A DNA stretch of 64,000 bases. Origin: Gracilaria domingensis. Its lineage: Eukaryota > Rhodophyta > Florideophyceae > Gracilariales > Gracilariaceae. Below are positions 19,815-29,500 of the stretch, piece by piece. Where the stretch lies: the NCBI GenBank assembly GCA_022539475.1, contig VCMS01000002.1, positions 212,672 through 276,671 on the forward strand, given 5' to 3'. The stretch's first letter is position 1. Every line of letters starts with the position of its first letter. Made by a program: the position numbers and the translations under genes. The notes under the pieces are model-generated. The model saw only the letters and a list, made by a program, of their open reading frames with translations. It did no database searches and was not told the origin of the DNA.

Positions 19815-21557
19815 ATGGCTGCGTTTGTCTCTCCAACTCAGTGGGGCTTGAACAAGTCACGAAGGCCGTGGGTTTGCCCTCATCGCCCAAGGCGAGTATA
19901 TCCACGGAGCTGCGCTGAGCTTCCGAAACCTCCTCGCCCCGCTGATGTTAGAGCTTTAATCACCTCTAAGGGGAAAGCAGACCAACAAAAGGGGCTTCTT
20001 TTGGTGCGTCAACTTCCAACACGAGTAGCTCTTGAGCTGCTAAAACTCTGTGTGGAAACCTCAGACAACGAGTTTATTCGGTCAACAGCTACCGTATCCA
20101 TCGGTCAGCTCTCGTTTGAAGATGAAAATGTAGCCATGGAAGCTGTGCGCATTATGGCTGATCTGTTGGCAACAGACGAAGACTACTCTGTGCGTGCCGC
20201 GGCCGGTGCAGCCATGGGATACGCCACGAAAATTACTCCCACGGCGAAATCTGTTTTGTTTGATGCTCTTACCCGCGCCTTGATAGAAGACGCAGAATGG
20301 CAAGTTCAATTTAGCTGTCTGGCCTCTTTAGGAGGTCAACGCGACAAAAGAGCGGTACCTATATTGCACAAATGGCTCAGTTCTGACAACGATTTGCTTG
20401 TGCAAGCGGCTGTCGGTGCATTGGGAGATATTGGGGACTCTGCTTCAGTTCCAGAGCTCCTTAAGCTTTTGGGCAGTGGAGATATGATGACCAGGCAACG
20501 ACTGGCACATGCGCTTGGTTCCATCTCAGAGGCGAAGAGTGAACCTTCAGTGATTGATGCCTTGAGAACCTTAAGCAAGGATCAATCTTTTGCGGTTCGA
20601 GAAGCTGCCGAAGCAGGGTTGAAAGAATTTGGATGTGGGGATCCAGTGAAGGAAGATTCGAGAACCGATGAAGAACTAATTGAAGCAGAGGTTAGCAATT
20701 TGATAAACGGCGATGAGTCCGGGTCAGCCGTTGAATCCGCTTCTGATGCATTGCGTAGACGTCTGGAGCGTTCCTTTGACAAGGAATACGTTCACCCGTC
20801 TGCCTTCAAGAAGATATCTGAATCCGAAGCGTCCAAAGATATGCAAGCATTTGCACTGTTAGTGGACGATCTGAAAGCTGGAAGCCCTCTTGCGAGAGTA
20901 ATGGCAGCGATTCACCTCCGGAAATTCGATGGACAGCTGGCTGCGGAAGCTGCAGTTTCTTGCAACGTTTTCGACCCTAAAGCATCTACTGAACGATTGC
21001 GAGCGGTATGCGTCGGTTTACTTGCAAAAGGCGGCGATCTTGAGCAGGTGATACACATATTGAAGACTGATCCAGATCAAAATGTAAGAAGTGCATGTTG
21101 CGATGCCCTCCTGGACCTTGGTGGTGGTACCTCGGCCGTAGAGGCATGCATTGACACTTTTCAGAACGATCCACACTGGCTGGTGAGAGTTAGTTCTGCG
21201 ATTACTCTTGGTACAATCGGGAAAGGAAGTGAACAAGTCGAAGAAATCCTTGTATCCAGCCTTAGTCCTGATGGGGTGAAAGATATGCTTCCTCCGCAGG
21301 ATACTGTGATCCATCGACATGTAGTTACGGCTCTTGGATTTCTTGGATCACGAAAAGCTTTGAGGCGTTTTGGAGAACTTATTCGTTCTAATGATACTGA
21401 CCAATCCGTTCGGTATCGCATCGCTGCCGCGTTAAGAGGCATTCATTGTGAGCAAAGTGCTGCGCTTGTCCGCCTGCTTATCGAAGATAAAAATGAATCG
21501 GTGGCGGAAATGGCGCAAGGCACTTTAGATGCCCTTCTGCAGTTTGGGTTCAGCTGA
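19815..21557 (+). CDS. Plastid HEAT-repeat protein (PBS-lyase-like / NblB-like)
   Basis: A 580-residue protein with an N-terminal leader (MAAFVSPTQWG, then Arg/Pro-rich to ~45) that looks like a plastid transit peptide. The mature part is two blocks of short HEAT repeats of the phycobilisome-lyase class, with units such as DYSVRAAAGAAMGY, LLVQAAVGALGDIGD, MTRQRLAHALGSIS and QNVRSACCDALLDLGGG, separated by an acidic linker (~285-325). This repeat type occurs in cyanobacterial CpcE/F, NblB and related scaffolds. There is no clear active-site signature, so bilin lyase, phycobilisome turnover or a general assembly scaffold are all possible. The window also encodes a J-domain/CpcE fusion at 781-2490. 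The 3' end is 95 bp from the convergent COQ7 stop. Confidence 0.75.
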   Translation: MAAFVSPTQWGLNKSRRPWVCPHRPRRVYPRSCAELPKPPRPADVRALITSKGKADQQKGLLLVRQLPTRVALELLKLCVETSDNEFIRSTATVSIGQLSFEDENVAMEAVRIMADLLATDEDYSVRAAAGAAMGYATKITPTAKSVLFDALTRALIEDAEWQVQFSCLASLGGQRDKRAVPILHKWLSSDNDLLVQAAVGALGDIGDSASVPELLKLLGSGDMMTRQRLAHALGSISEAKSEPSVIDALRTLSKDQSFAVREAAEAGLKEFGCGDPVKEDSRTDEELIEAEVSNLINGDESGSAVESASDALRRRLERSFDKEYVHPSAFKKISESEASKDMQAFALLVDDLKAGSPLARVMAAIHLRKFDGQLAAEAAVSCNVFDPKASTERLRAVCVGLLAKGGDLEQVIHILKTDPDQNVRSACCDALLDLGGGTSAVEACIDTFQNDPHWLVRVSSAITLGTIGKGSEQVEEILVSSLSPDGVKDMLPPQDTVIHRHVVTALGFLGSRKALRRFGELIRSNDTDQSVRYRIAAALRGIHCEQSAALVRLLIEDKNESVAEMAQGTLDALLQFGFS

Positions 21558-21652
21558 TAATTGTACATGTACAATAGACATATAGAACAAGATCGCATCG
21601 TATGCCATTTGGGTGAATTGTAAACAGGCAACTTCGGGTTTCTTCCATATCG

Positions 21653-22309
21653 TTATACTCGCTCTGTAATAGTTATGGCCGCGCGACATCCTGCCTGGAT
21701 AACATCGCTTAACGCGCGGTAGAATGGAGCCTTCTCAGCGTCATATTGTATTCCAGTGTCTTTGTGTTCGAGTTCATCATCTCGAAACTCTCGGAATAAC
21801 TCACGCAGTTCTCCTTCTTCGTCCCATTTCAATAGTGCTCTGACTTGGTCATTGTAGTGCTCCGCAATCACCTCCTCTACAGCTACAGTGCATGCCATAG
21901 CAGCTTCTTTGCCAAGCAGAGCAGTACCAAGACCTAATGCATAGCCTGCAACATTCCAAATGGGTAGCATGGCAGTTGGACGAACGCGCCGATTCTTTAT
22001 AAGCTTATCGAATGCGTCTAGATGCTTCTGCTCTTGTTGAGCCATTTCGTTAATTACATGACCTACTGGGGTGTTTCGAAACACTGCCAGCTGCCCTGAG
22101 TAAATCTGTCGCGCACCAATTTCACCGGCGTGATCAACGCGAAGCATGCGGTCGATGATCTTCTTCTTCCGGGGATCAGTCAGAAACGGCGATTGAGAAC
22201 CGGTGGGGGAAGGCCGCGGTTTGTTGTTATCAATATCTCCTGAAGAGCAGAAGAGACGGAGGGAAGGCAAGCCATACTTTCTCGCCCTACGGGAGACGGC
22301 TAAAAACAT
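21653..22309 (-). CDS. COQ7: 5-demethoxyubiquinone hydroxylase COQ7/CAT5
   Basis: The start is placed at ATG 22309, giving 218 residues beginning with MFLAVSRRARKYG, an Arg-rich mitochondrial presequence. The longer frame upstream is not conserved. The di-iron four-helix domain is complete: E in DHAGEIGA, EQKH (E-x-x-H), E in EEVIAEHYNDQ and E-x-x-H in DDELEH. It hydroxylates demethoxyubiquinone to demethylubiquinone in the penultimate step of ubiquinone synthesis on the matrix side of the inner membrane, usually in complex with COQ9. It diverges from RPL7A across a 423-bp shared upstream region. Confidence 0.95.
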   Translation of the reverse strand: MFLAVSRRARKYGLPSLRLFCSSGDIDNNKPRPSPTGSQSPFLTDPRKKKIIDRMLRVDHAGEIGARQIYSGQLAVFRNTPVGHVINEMAQQEQKHLDAFDKLIKNRRVRPTAMLPIWNVAGYALGLGTALLGKEAAMACTVAVEEVIAEHYNDQVRALLKWDEEGELRELFREFRDDELEHKDTGIQYDAEKAPFYRALSDVIQAGCRAAITITERV

Positions 22310-22732
22310 CTTGAATGTTGAGAAAAGCAATCGGAGGAAACAGACAGAAATCTGTCCAGACTCCAGAGGCGGATGAACGCGATTCCCCTCGATCAGTGAG
22401 GCTCGTGACGCTAAGCATCGATATGAAAAGATGCACCACGCCAGAGAGAGAGACACTTCGTCCACAATCGTCCCTTTCTCGCATTGAATGCAGGGTACGT
22501 GTACCATACCAAATTACGACGTGAGAACAAAATTATTTTTAACCTTTTGAAATTTCGTAAAAAAATGCCTGAATGGATCTTTCTTCGTGTGATCCAGTTG
22601 GACGTCGACGGCGACCCCACGCGTCTGATGAACCATTTGACCCTGGCATCGCTCTCCCGCCGCCGTCGACTTCGGCCATCGCGGCCATTGCGCCTTTGTC
22701 CTTTCTATTAGTCTTCGTGCCTTGATCTCAAC
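22310..22732. other. Shared divergent promoter of COQ7 and RPL7A
   Basis: The 423 bp between the two start codons must carry both promoters. A pyrimidine-rich stretch (CTTTGTCCTTTCTATTAG) sits just before the RPL7A start, reminiscent of the TOP-like leaders of ribosomal protein genes. No TATA box is obvious. Confidence 0.45.
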
Positions 22733-23657
22733 ATGGTAAGTCCATTTTACGTTCTGGATCCCGCATCCGACTAGAGCGGGTCCCCGGAGAGACTGTAGCA
22801 ACTTTTGCGAAGCGTATATCTGACCGATGTGCCTGCGTTTTCTGTCAATATCCTAGGGTAAGAGTAGAGGAAAGGGACGTACGCCAGCGCCGCCACCACT
22901 TGCAGCAAAGCAGGTGGTGGTCAAGAAGCCGAAGAATCCTCTCTTCGAGAAGCGCCCGAAGAACTTCGGCATTGGACAAGATGTGTTGCCAAGTCGCATC
23001 AATTTGGGCCGATACGTGAAGTGGCCGAAATACGTGCGACTCCAGCGCCAACGCAAGATTCTCTTGGTCCGTCTCAAGGTCCCGCCGGCAATTAACCAGT
23101 TCCGGTTGCCGATGGATGCCTCAACCACCAGTTCTTTGTTTAAGCTCATGTCGAAATACAAGCCGGAGACATCTATTCAAAAAGCTCAGCGTTTGGCTGA
23201 ACTCGGTGAGGCTAGCGAGGCTGGTCGTGACGCCACTCGTACGAAGAAACCAATCTGTTTGAAGTTTGGTATCAATCATGTTACTGAGCTTGTTGAACAG
23301 AAGAAGGCTTCCCTCGTTGTAATCGCTCATGATGTCGATCCGATCGAACTCATAGTGTGGCTTCCGGCCCTTTGCCGCAAGATGGATGTGCCGTACTGTA
23401 TTATCCGCAGCTCTGCTCGTCTGGGTACTGTGGTCCACCAAAAGACTGCTACTGCCGTTGCCTTTACTCAGGTTCGTCCTGAAGACAAGTCAGAGCTCAC
23501 CAAGATCATTGAAAGCTGCAACTCCAGCTTTGCTGAGCGCTATGAAGATGTGCGTAAGAGATGGGGCGGTGGTATCATGGGTATCAAATCCAACCACAAG
23601 TCCGAGAAGAAGAGGAAAGCGTTGGCCGCCGAAGAGGCTAAGCGCATTGGAACATAA
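22733..23657 (+). CDS. RPL7A: 60S ribosomal protein L7a (eL8), first exon is only the ATG
   Basis: Exon 1 is the start codon alone (22733-22735); the intron runs 22736-22856 (121 nt, GTAAGT...TCCTAG) and exon 2 is 22857-23657. The joined product starts [11 protein letters not shown] and has 267 residues, close to the 266 of human eL8. Conserved segments are [56 protein letters not shown] and [20 protein letters not shown] (the L7Ae RNA-binding fold). The C-terminus is basic, with a Lys/Arg tail. It is a structural component of the large subunit in the cytosol. The frame that continues upstream of 22857 without splicing has no ATG. Placement of an intron directly after ATG is common in ribosomal protein genes. 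Confidence 0.95.
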
Positions 23658-24566
23658 ATTATGTTATGTCTACGTTGTCTTTCGTTTTCTGCAGTAAGAA
23701 TCTAACAGAAAGAGTAAAGTCACAAACATGCGCCATTAGTAAATGATTGCGGCTGAGAGCGAAACCCATGTTGATCGCGTGTAGTACATTTTCGAAGAGG
23801 TTCAGTCAAGCAACGTAATATGGTTAAGTCCTCTGTGGCGCGAAGACATCACTGGTATGAGAGGTTCCAAAAGTAGCAACCCCTTTCATCAAACCTTTCG
23901 TTCATCAGATCACAGCAGTTACTGACATCAAAAGACCTAATAGGTCCGAAAGAATTATCGTAAGGGAATTAACTCCTAACAACTCTGAAAGATCTCCAGT
24001 TTCGCCTCCTTATCAAAGACCAATGGATATCCTTGTAGTTTTCGTTCCATTTTCTGAGCAAGATGGAGAGAGCTAATGCCATGAAGTCTATTAAAACGAA
24101 AACGTCTTTTCGAATATCTTTCGGAAGAGCTTTGCCATGGTATCATACTGTAGCAGCACATCGTGCCACGATGATCGTGGTGAGCATTAGCGCCAGCACG
24201 TCAGTCTATATAGTATAAACGGCACCACAATTCCGAAAAAGGTAGGCGAAGTAAAATAGAACAATTACGTTTATCGGGAGCGGGAGCGGGCATACATATA
24301 TGCATCATCAGAATAAGCGAAAAAGAAATTGTGAAGTACAAAGGATATCTTGCATAAATCGTCCTCGAAATTGATCTCTTTAAGAGCATCTGCCCCGCTT
24401 TGGGCCATTTGATGAATGGAACAAAATAACTTGTAATCCGCCTAATCCGGCATAAGAGGCGGATTACAAGTTATTTTGTTCCATTCATAAAGTCTATGGC
24501 TACATTCAATACAAGGGCAGTTAGCGTGGCTGCTCTGTCTCGCTCTGAGCGATCGTAGGCACTTCT
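23658..24566. other. Intergenic region with a perfect hairpin
   Basis: About 0.9 kb between RPL7A and the POP-like pseudoenzyme gene. No gene is recognised. It contains small inverted sequences near 24150-24182 and the 30-bp-arm hairpin at 24413-24487. Confidence 0.55.
24413..24487. repeat. Perfect inverted repeat, 30-nt arms, 15-nt loop
   Basis: Arms 24413-24442 and 24458-24487 are exact reverse complements. The spacer 24443-24457 itself repeats part of the arm (TAATCCGG). The hairpin ends 79 bp upstream of the start codon of the POP-like gene, so it probably lies in its promoter or 5' leader. A similar-sized but unrelated hairpin precedes the second POP gene. Confidence 0.9.
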
Positions 24567-26735
24567 ATGTTGAGCCTAAAACCGTGGTGTTGTTTTCGGC
24601 AACGCTTTTCTGTCTTTCGAAAGGCATTGGCCACAAACGCTGTGGCAAATTCTCATGAAAAGAACAACGATATCGAAGGGCTTTGTCGACAGATTTCGAT
24701 TGTGCACGACGTAAGAACCGCCTCAAAAGCGATCGAGGCTTTGCTTTCGCTGCCCGATGGCACATCTGTGGCATGGAGCGCTCAGGCTTTACCTCCGAGA
24801 AAATCACCAGCCATGGTTACCTTGTGCGGGTACGCAGGGGACGCGTTTCAAAACGGAAAGTGGACATTTATATGTCCACCTCCAAGACATGAGGCAGCAG
24901 TATGGGGGCTCATGCGTGAGTATTTTCGAGACAAGGCGGCGAAGTTGATATGCTATGATATAGACAACTTCACCAAACATTTGGGAAGCAGAGGCATTCA
25001 GGCAAAAGGATGTCTCTACGACGTTCAAACAATGATTCGAATGTCGTGTTTAAAGAAGAGGGGTTTTGATGCTTATGTGCAGAATATTCTGGATAAGCGC
25101 ACAATAGGCAAGAGAGAAACAATGTTTAGTGGTCAACAAGAACGGCCTTGGGAAACACCATCGAAAGAGATGAGATTTCGTAGTGACGAATGGATTTCTC
25201 CCGCATGTGCTGATGCACATGCAGTTTTCCACATCTACCAAAGAATGAAAAAGAAGATGCTTAAGAAAGGTGCGTTATCTGCAGAAGCGAACAACCTCTT
25301 TGAGGCGTATGAAAAGTTCTATGCCCACGTTGATATGAGCTTGAGCACAATTGGAAACCAAATGCTTTTTCTAGATGAAGATTCTTTTGCCGATGTTCTC
25401 ATGCGTTTCGAATATGATCGCACGTCGCAGCAATCTATCTTCGAAAGCTGGGCTCAGAAGTACTGCGAACAAGTATCGCATGTGGAAATGACATCTCCAA
25501 TGTTGCGACACTTGCTTTTCGCCCCGTATCAGAACAAGCACGATATGACTGAGAATATCGAACCGGAGAAAAATTTCTCGGCTCGTCAAAAAGTATTTGG
25601 AGGACACGACACTACTTCAACGGTCAAGAGAAGTCGTGCGAAGAAAAGAAATGTGTCGATAAAAGGGGCTGGTTTGGTGGCTCAAAAGTACACTTCCAAC
25701 GGTGTCCCGTCAGTTAGCATTCCAGCGTTGCAGGCCCTTCACGCGACCCTGGACTCAGCGGAGGACGCTGAGCTAAAAGCAGCATTCTGTGCTATCAAAG
25801 GATTGTTGAATGGCCAAGCTGCAAGACTAGCAGCACAGAACTTTGGAAAAGAAGTGGGGCAAAGTGTGGATATTGACAGACAAGTATGGCCGAGGACGAA
25901 AGTTGATTTTGATAGAGGTCGACTGCAAACAAACGTTTCTACTAGTGTTCTCGAACTGCTGCGGTCTAGGAAAGATTATGAAGTACTCGTTCTGGACTTC
26001 GAAAACCTGAGTCTGTGTGCTTTAGCAGACTTTTCTGGCTGTGAGCGCCTGAAGAAAAGATTACACTTCAAGGACGGAGTCCATGCTTACCTTGCTAAAG
26101 AGTTCTCGAAAGAAGTTTCCAATGCTCTTTTTGACGGAAAATGTGTTCTGAAAGGAGAAGGCGTAACTGTTGAGAAAGCGTTCCCAGATAAGTTCCAAAT
26201 GGCGAAGATGCTTGACAAGTGCATGAGTAAGGCACCGCGAATAGAAATCGTCAAAAAAGTTATGAAATGTGATCAAGCCCGGGCTCTGCAGCTTGTAGAT
26301 GGATGGTTTCAAGTCCACCCAGCAGTTAGATCATGGTGTGAACAGGAGGAGGGGCGAATGAGAGATCGAAAGGTAGCGGAGACGGTACGCGGTCGTCAGC
26401 GGATATTGAAATTCGGAGGAGGGAAGCGAAGCGCGCTTGCTGTGAATGAAGGCATGACGTTTGCAATTGAAGGATCAGCCGGGGATTTCATGATGCAGAG
26501 CGTGTTGAAACTCGTTGAGAGCGAAAGAATCAATGCACTTGCGTGGCAAGTGATGCTCGCCGATGGTGACAGGATTGTCATGCACGGACCACGGTGGTCA
26601 GCGGAAGAGGTTGCTCATGCTGCCTTGGAAACGTTGGCTTCATCGAATGAAGGTGGCCCCATACTCGAAAGCGCTCTACATCAGCTCAGGATGCTCCGCG
26701 GGGAGAACTTCCGGGCCTTGGGGAGAATATCATAA
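24567..26735 (+). CDS. Catalytically dead paralogue of the POP-type organellar DNA polymerase
   Basis: This 722-residue intact frame aligns with the neighbouring POP gene over most of its length (ISIVHDVRTASKAIEALLSLP versus VTIVQDLRTASSVISKLFTLP; EGSAGDFMMQSVLKL versus QGSAADLVMGAMLKL). All catalytic motifs are eroded. Exo I DTE is replaced (AWSAQALP). Motif A is VLDFENLSLCAL, keeping the Asp but losing E and R of DYGQLELR. The R..K..NF..YG motif B is gone, and motif C HDE is DGDR. The N-terminus (MLSLKPWCCFRQRFSVFRKALATN) looks like an organelle-targeting peptide. An uninterrupted frame of this length suggests purifying selection. A non-catalytic partner of the polymerase or a DNA-binding role is plausible inference. 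A young pseudogene is less likely given the deep divergence. Confidence 0.85.
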   Translation: MLSLKPWCCFRQRFSVFRKALATNAVANSHEKNNDIEGLCRQISIVHDVRTASKAIEALLSLPDGTSVAWSAQALPPRKSPAMVTLCGYAGDAFQNGKWTFICPPPRHEAAVWGLMREYFRDKAAKLICYDIDNFTKHLGSRGIQAKGCLYDVQTMIRMSCLKKRGFDAYVQNILDKRTIGKRETMFSGQQERPWETPSKEMRFRSDEWISPACADAHAVFHIYQRMKKKMLKKGALSAEANNLFEAYEKFYAHVDMSLSTIGNQMLFLDEDSFADVLMRFEYDRTSQQSIFESWAQKYCEQVSHVEMTSPMLRHLLFAPYQNKHDMTENIEPEKNFSARQKVFGGHDTTSTVKRSRAKKRNVSIKGAGLVAQKYTSNGVPSVSIPALQALHATLDSAEDAELKAAFCAIKGLLNGQAARLAAQNFGKEVGQSVDIDRQVWPRTKVDFDRGRLQTNVSTSVLELLRSRKDYEVLVLDFENLSLCALADFSGCERLKKRLHFKDGVHAYLAKEFSKEVSNALFDGKCVLKGEGVTVEKAFPDKFQMAKMLDKCMSKAPRIEIVKKVMKCDQARALQLVDGWFQVHPAVRSWCEQEEGRMRDRKVAETVRGRQRILKFGGGKRSALAVNEGMTFAIEGSAGDFMMQSVLKLVESERINALAWQVMLADGDRIVMHGPRWSAEEVAHAALETLASSNEGGPILESALHQLRMLRGENFRALGRIS

Positions 26736-27142
26736 ACAATGACTCGTGAAACTTCACAATGACTTCAGTTTCCACGATTGGCATAGCTTCTCCTCCCGTT
26801 GAGAATCGCAACGGGAAGAAAATTCATGAGCCAAGGAAGAAGCGATGGAGCGTTCTTTCTCGACACGAGCGACACGAGTGGTGACTGCCAGTCGGTGACT
26901 CACCAGGCATGAATACATCATGGCACCTTTTACGTCTTTGCTATTCATGATGAATAGCAAAGACGTAAAAGGTGCCTTCCTGTGCATCGCACTGATTGGC
27001 TGTATCAATGGTAACGCCGCTGTGTGGCGCGTCGTGGCCACGCAGACCACGCAGCAGTTCTCTGGACAAGTGATTTGCGCATCGGCACGCAACGCGCGCA
27101 TGGCTGCTCAACGCCGTCGCCGCCGGCGGACGATGCGGCGCG
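26736..27142. other. Upstream region of the POP gene with a perfect hairpin
   Basis: 407 bp between the two POP-family genes; nothing coding is recognised. The inverted repeat at 26922-26976 lies here. Confidence 0.55.
26922..26976. repeat. Perfect inverted repeat, 26-nt arms, 3-nt loop
   Basis: Arms 26922-26947 and 26951-26976 are exact reverse complements around the loop TGA. It ends 166 bp upstream of the POP start codon. It is unrelated in sequence to the hairpin before the first POP-like gene. Confidence 0.9.
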
Positions 27143-29500
27143 ATGCCCGGCCTCTCGCTGCCTCTTCGCCTTGGAGCTCGTCTTCCTTCTCGGCGTCTCA
27201 CCCACGCACAGTCCGCCCCCGCGCTCCCTGTTTCGCAGCCGAGATACACTCCGTATGTCGTGCCCCGCGCGCCACCACCGCCCGAGCATGTGACCATAGT
27301 GCAAGACTTACGGACAGCCTCTAGTGTTATCTCCAAACTCTTCACGCTGCCACACGATACTCTTGTAGCATGGGATACCGAAACGACGGGCGTTGACCCC
27401 TCGAAGCAGACCCCTGTTGGAAATGGGCGAGTGCTGTGTGCCACGGCGTATGCAGGCCATCATGTTGATTTTGGAACGGGACCAAGGCTGTTCATTGATT
27501 GTATGAAACCAGGGATATTGAATACATTCCGTCCATATTTAGAGAATGAGAACAGGCCGAAGGTATGGCATAACTACTCCTTTGACAGGCATGTCCTGGG
27601 GAACCATGGAATAACCCCTCGCGGGTTTGCCGGTGATACCATGCACATGGCGCGGCTTGTGGACTCTTCCCTTCCGAAGTACTCATTGGAGTACCTGTGC
27701 AGATATTTCTTGGAATATGATATGCAAAAAGTCAGTATGTCGGAACGCTTTGGCCTCCTTGATGGAAAAAAGGCCGCTCTGAGCACTCTTAGCATACACC
27801 AGAATCTAGAGATGAGAGGTGAATGGATTGACTATGCATCCATGGATGCAGAGCTCACGCACCGTTTATGCCATCGTCTGAAGAACGAGCTACAAAACAT
27901 GAACATTCACGGTAGCAATAGCGTCCCAGAGGTTGTGGAACGATATAAGACTCTTTACGAACTGTACACCGGTATGATTGTTCCCTTCGGCGAAATGCTC
28001 ACGGACATGGAAAGTATGGGGTTCAAGGTTGACACTGATTGGTTGAGGAAAGCTTCAGTTCATGCTGAGGGTGAACAATTAGCGTATGAAGACAAGTTCA
28101 GAAGCTGGGCGGAGAAACACTCCCCTGACGCGAGATACATGAACGTTCATTCTGACCCTCAGAAGCAACAGCTTTTCTTTGCTCCGTGCGCGAACAAATT
28201 TGATAAGAAGGAAAGCCTACCACGTCGGAAATCGTTCAATCTGGAGTTAACAGGAGAATTGAGAAAGAGATACCTAAACCATATCCGTGAAAGCGACACC
28301 CGGGAGGATCAAGAATTATACAAGACATACAGCGCACCAAATGCAAAGAAGAAAGTGAAGTGCGAAGTTGTCCTGCAAGGCCTGGGGAAAACACCAGATG
28401 AATATACTGCTAAGGGTTGGCCAAGTGTTTCAGCTAAGGCTATGAAGAAGTTGGCGAAGAAAATGTCCAAGAGAGATGATAGTGATGACAAGGAGCTGAG
28501 TAGTGCCATTGAAGATCTGATTAATGCCACTTCAGTTTCAAGTCTAATGTCGAGCTTTATTCTACCTCTTCAGCAATGGCCAGGAAAAGATGGGCGCATC
28601 CACGCTTCTCTGAATTTGAATACGGAAACTGGACGGCTTTCTTCGCGGCGACCGAATCTACAAAACCAACCAGCGTTGGAAAAGGACCGTTACAAAATTC
28701 GGAAAGCATTCATCCCTGAAAGCGGGAAATCTCTCATTGTCGCTGACTACGGACAACTAGAATTGCGTTTATTAGCTCATATCACTAACTGCAAATCCAT
28801 GATTGAAGCCTTCAGAGCTGGAGGAGACTTTCATTCTCGAACTGCATTAACCATGTTTGACAACGTGAAGGCGGCAGTTTCGCAAGGGAAATGTGTACTC
28901 GAGCGAGACGAAAGTGATAAGAGCGCCAGTAGTTTGCCTCTGCTTAAAGATATGTTTCCGACTGAAAGAAGAAAAGCCAAGACACTGAACTTTTCAATCG
29001 CATATGGAAAAACTATTGTCGGCCTCGCAAAAGACTGGAACACAAGTGAAAAGGAAGCAGCTGAGACATTGACATTATGGTACAAAGAACGTCAAGAGGT
29101 ACGAAGGTGGCAGCAGCAGTGTAAGAAGTATCTCCAGCAGCACCATTTCGTTGAAACTATCCTTGGCAGAAGAAGGCATTTACCTGACATAATTTCCGCC
29201 AAGCCATACGAAAGATTCCATGCGCAACGAGCTGCAATTAACGCACCCCTGCAGGGGTCTGCGGCTGATCTGGTGATGGGTGCAATGCTGAAGCTGCACC
29301 GCGATCGAGTTCTGCGAGCATTGGGTTGGAAGATAATTCTCCAGGTTCACGACGAAATAATTCTTGAAGGTCCTGAAGAATCAACCGATATTGCGTTGCC
29401 AATCGTTGTTGAGAAAATGAAGAATCCACTAGATATTAACCTACGAGTGGACTTGACTGTGGACGCTAAATGTGCGAAATCTTGGTATGAAGCTAAATGA
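27143..29500 (+). CDS. POP: POP: plant and protist organellar DNA polymerase (family A)
   Basis: A 785-residue family A polymerase. The Arg-rich N-terminus (MPGLSLPLRLGARLPSRRL) fits mitochondrial and/or plastid import. The 3'-5' exonuclease domain is intact: Exo I WDTETTG (Asp78, Glu80), Exo II HNYSFDRHVL and Exo III YASMDAELT. The polymerase domain has TGRLSSRRPNLQNQP, motif A VADYGQLELRLLAH (~534), motif B RRKAKTLNFSIAYGKT and motif C LQVHDEIILEGP (~735). Residues ~345-465 are a charged insertion of the type seen in POP enzymes, which replicate organelle DNA. A catalytically dead paralogue lies immediately upstream on the same strand, indicating tandem duplication. The 3' end faces the GTPBP1-like gene. 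Confidence 0.95.
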   Translation: MPGLSLPLRLGARLPSRRLTHAQSAPALPVSQPRYTPYVVPRAPPPPEHVTIVQDLRTASSVISKLFTLPHDTLVAWDTETTGVDPSKQTPVGNGRVLCATAYAGHHVDFGTGPRLFIDCMKPGILNTFRPYLENENRPKVWHNYSFDRHVLGNHGITPRGFAGDTMHMARLVDSSLPKYSLEYLCRYFLEYDMQKVSMSERFGLLDGKKAALSTLSIHQNLEMRGEWIDYASMDAELTHRLCHRLKNELQNMNIHGSNSVPEVVERYKTLYELYTGMIVPFGEMLTDMESMGFKVDTDWLRKASVHAEGEQLAYEDKFRSWAEKHSPDARYMNVHSDPQKQQLFFAPCANKFDKKESLPRRKSFNLELTGELRKRYLNHIRESDTREDQELYKTYSAPNAKKKVKCEVVLQGLGKTPDEYTAKGWPSVSAKAMKKLAKKMSKRDDSDDKELSSAIEDLINATSVSSLMSSFILPLQQWPGKDGRIHASLNLNTETGRLSSRRPNLQNQPALEKDRYKIRKAFIPESGKSLIVADYGQLELRLLAHITNCKSMIEAFRAGGDFHSRTALTMFDNVKAAVSQGKCVLERDESDKSASSLPLLKDMFPTERRKAKTLNFSIAYGKTIVGLAKDWNTSEKEAAETLTLWYKERQEVRRWQQQCKKYLQQHHFVETILGRRRHLPDIISAKPYERFHAQRAAINAPLQGSAADLVMGAMLKLHRDRVLRALGWKIILQVHDEIILEGPEESTDIALPIVVEKMKNPLDINLRVDLTVDAKCAKSWYEAK

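Noticed and set aside
26941-27444. Minus-strand 167-residue frame overlapping the POP start
   Set aside because: It is the shadow of the GC-rich targeting-peptide region and shows no domain.
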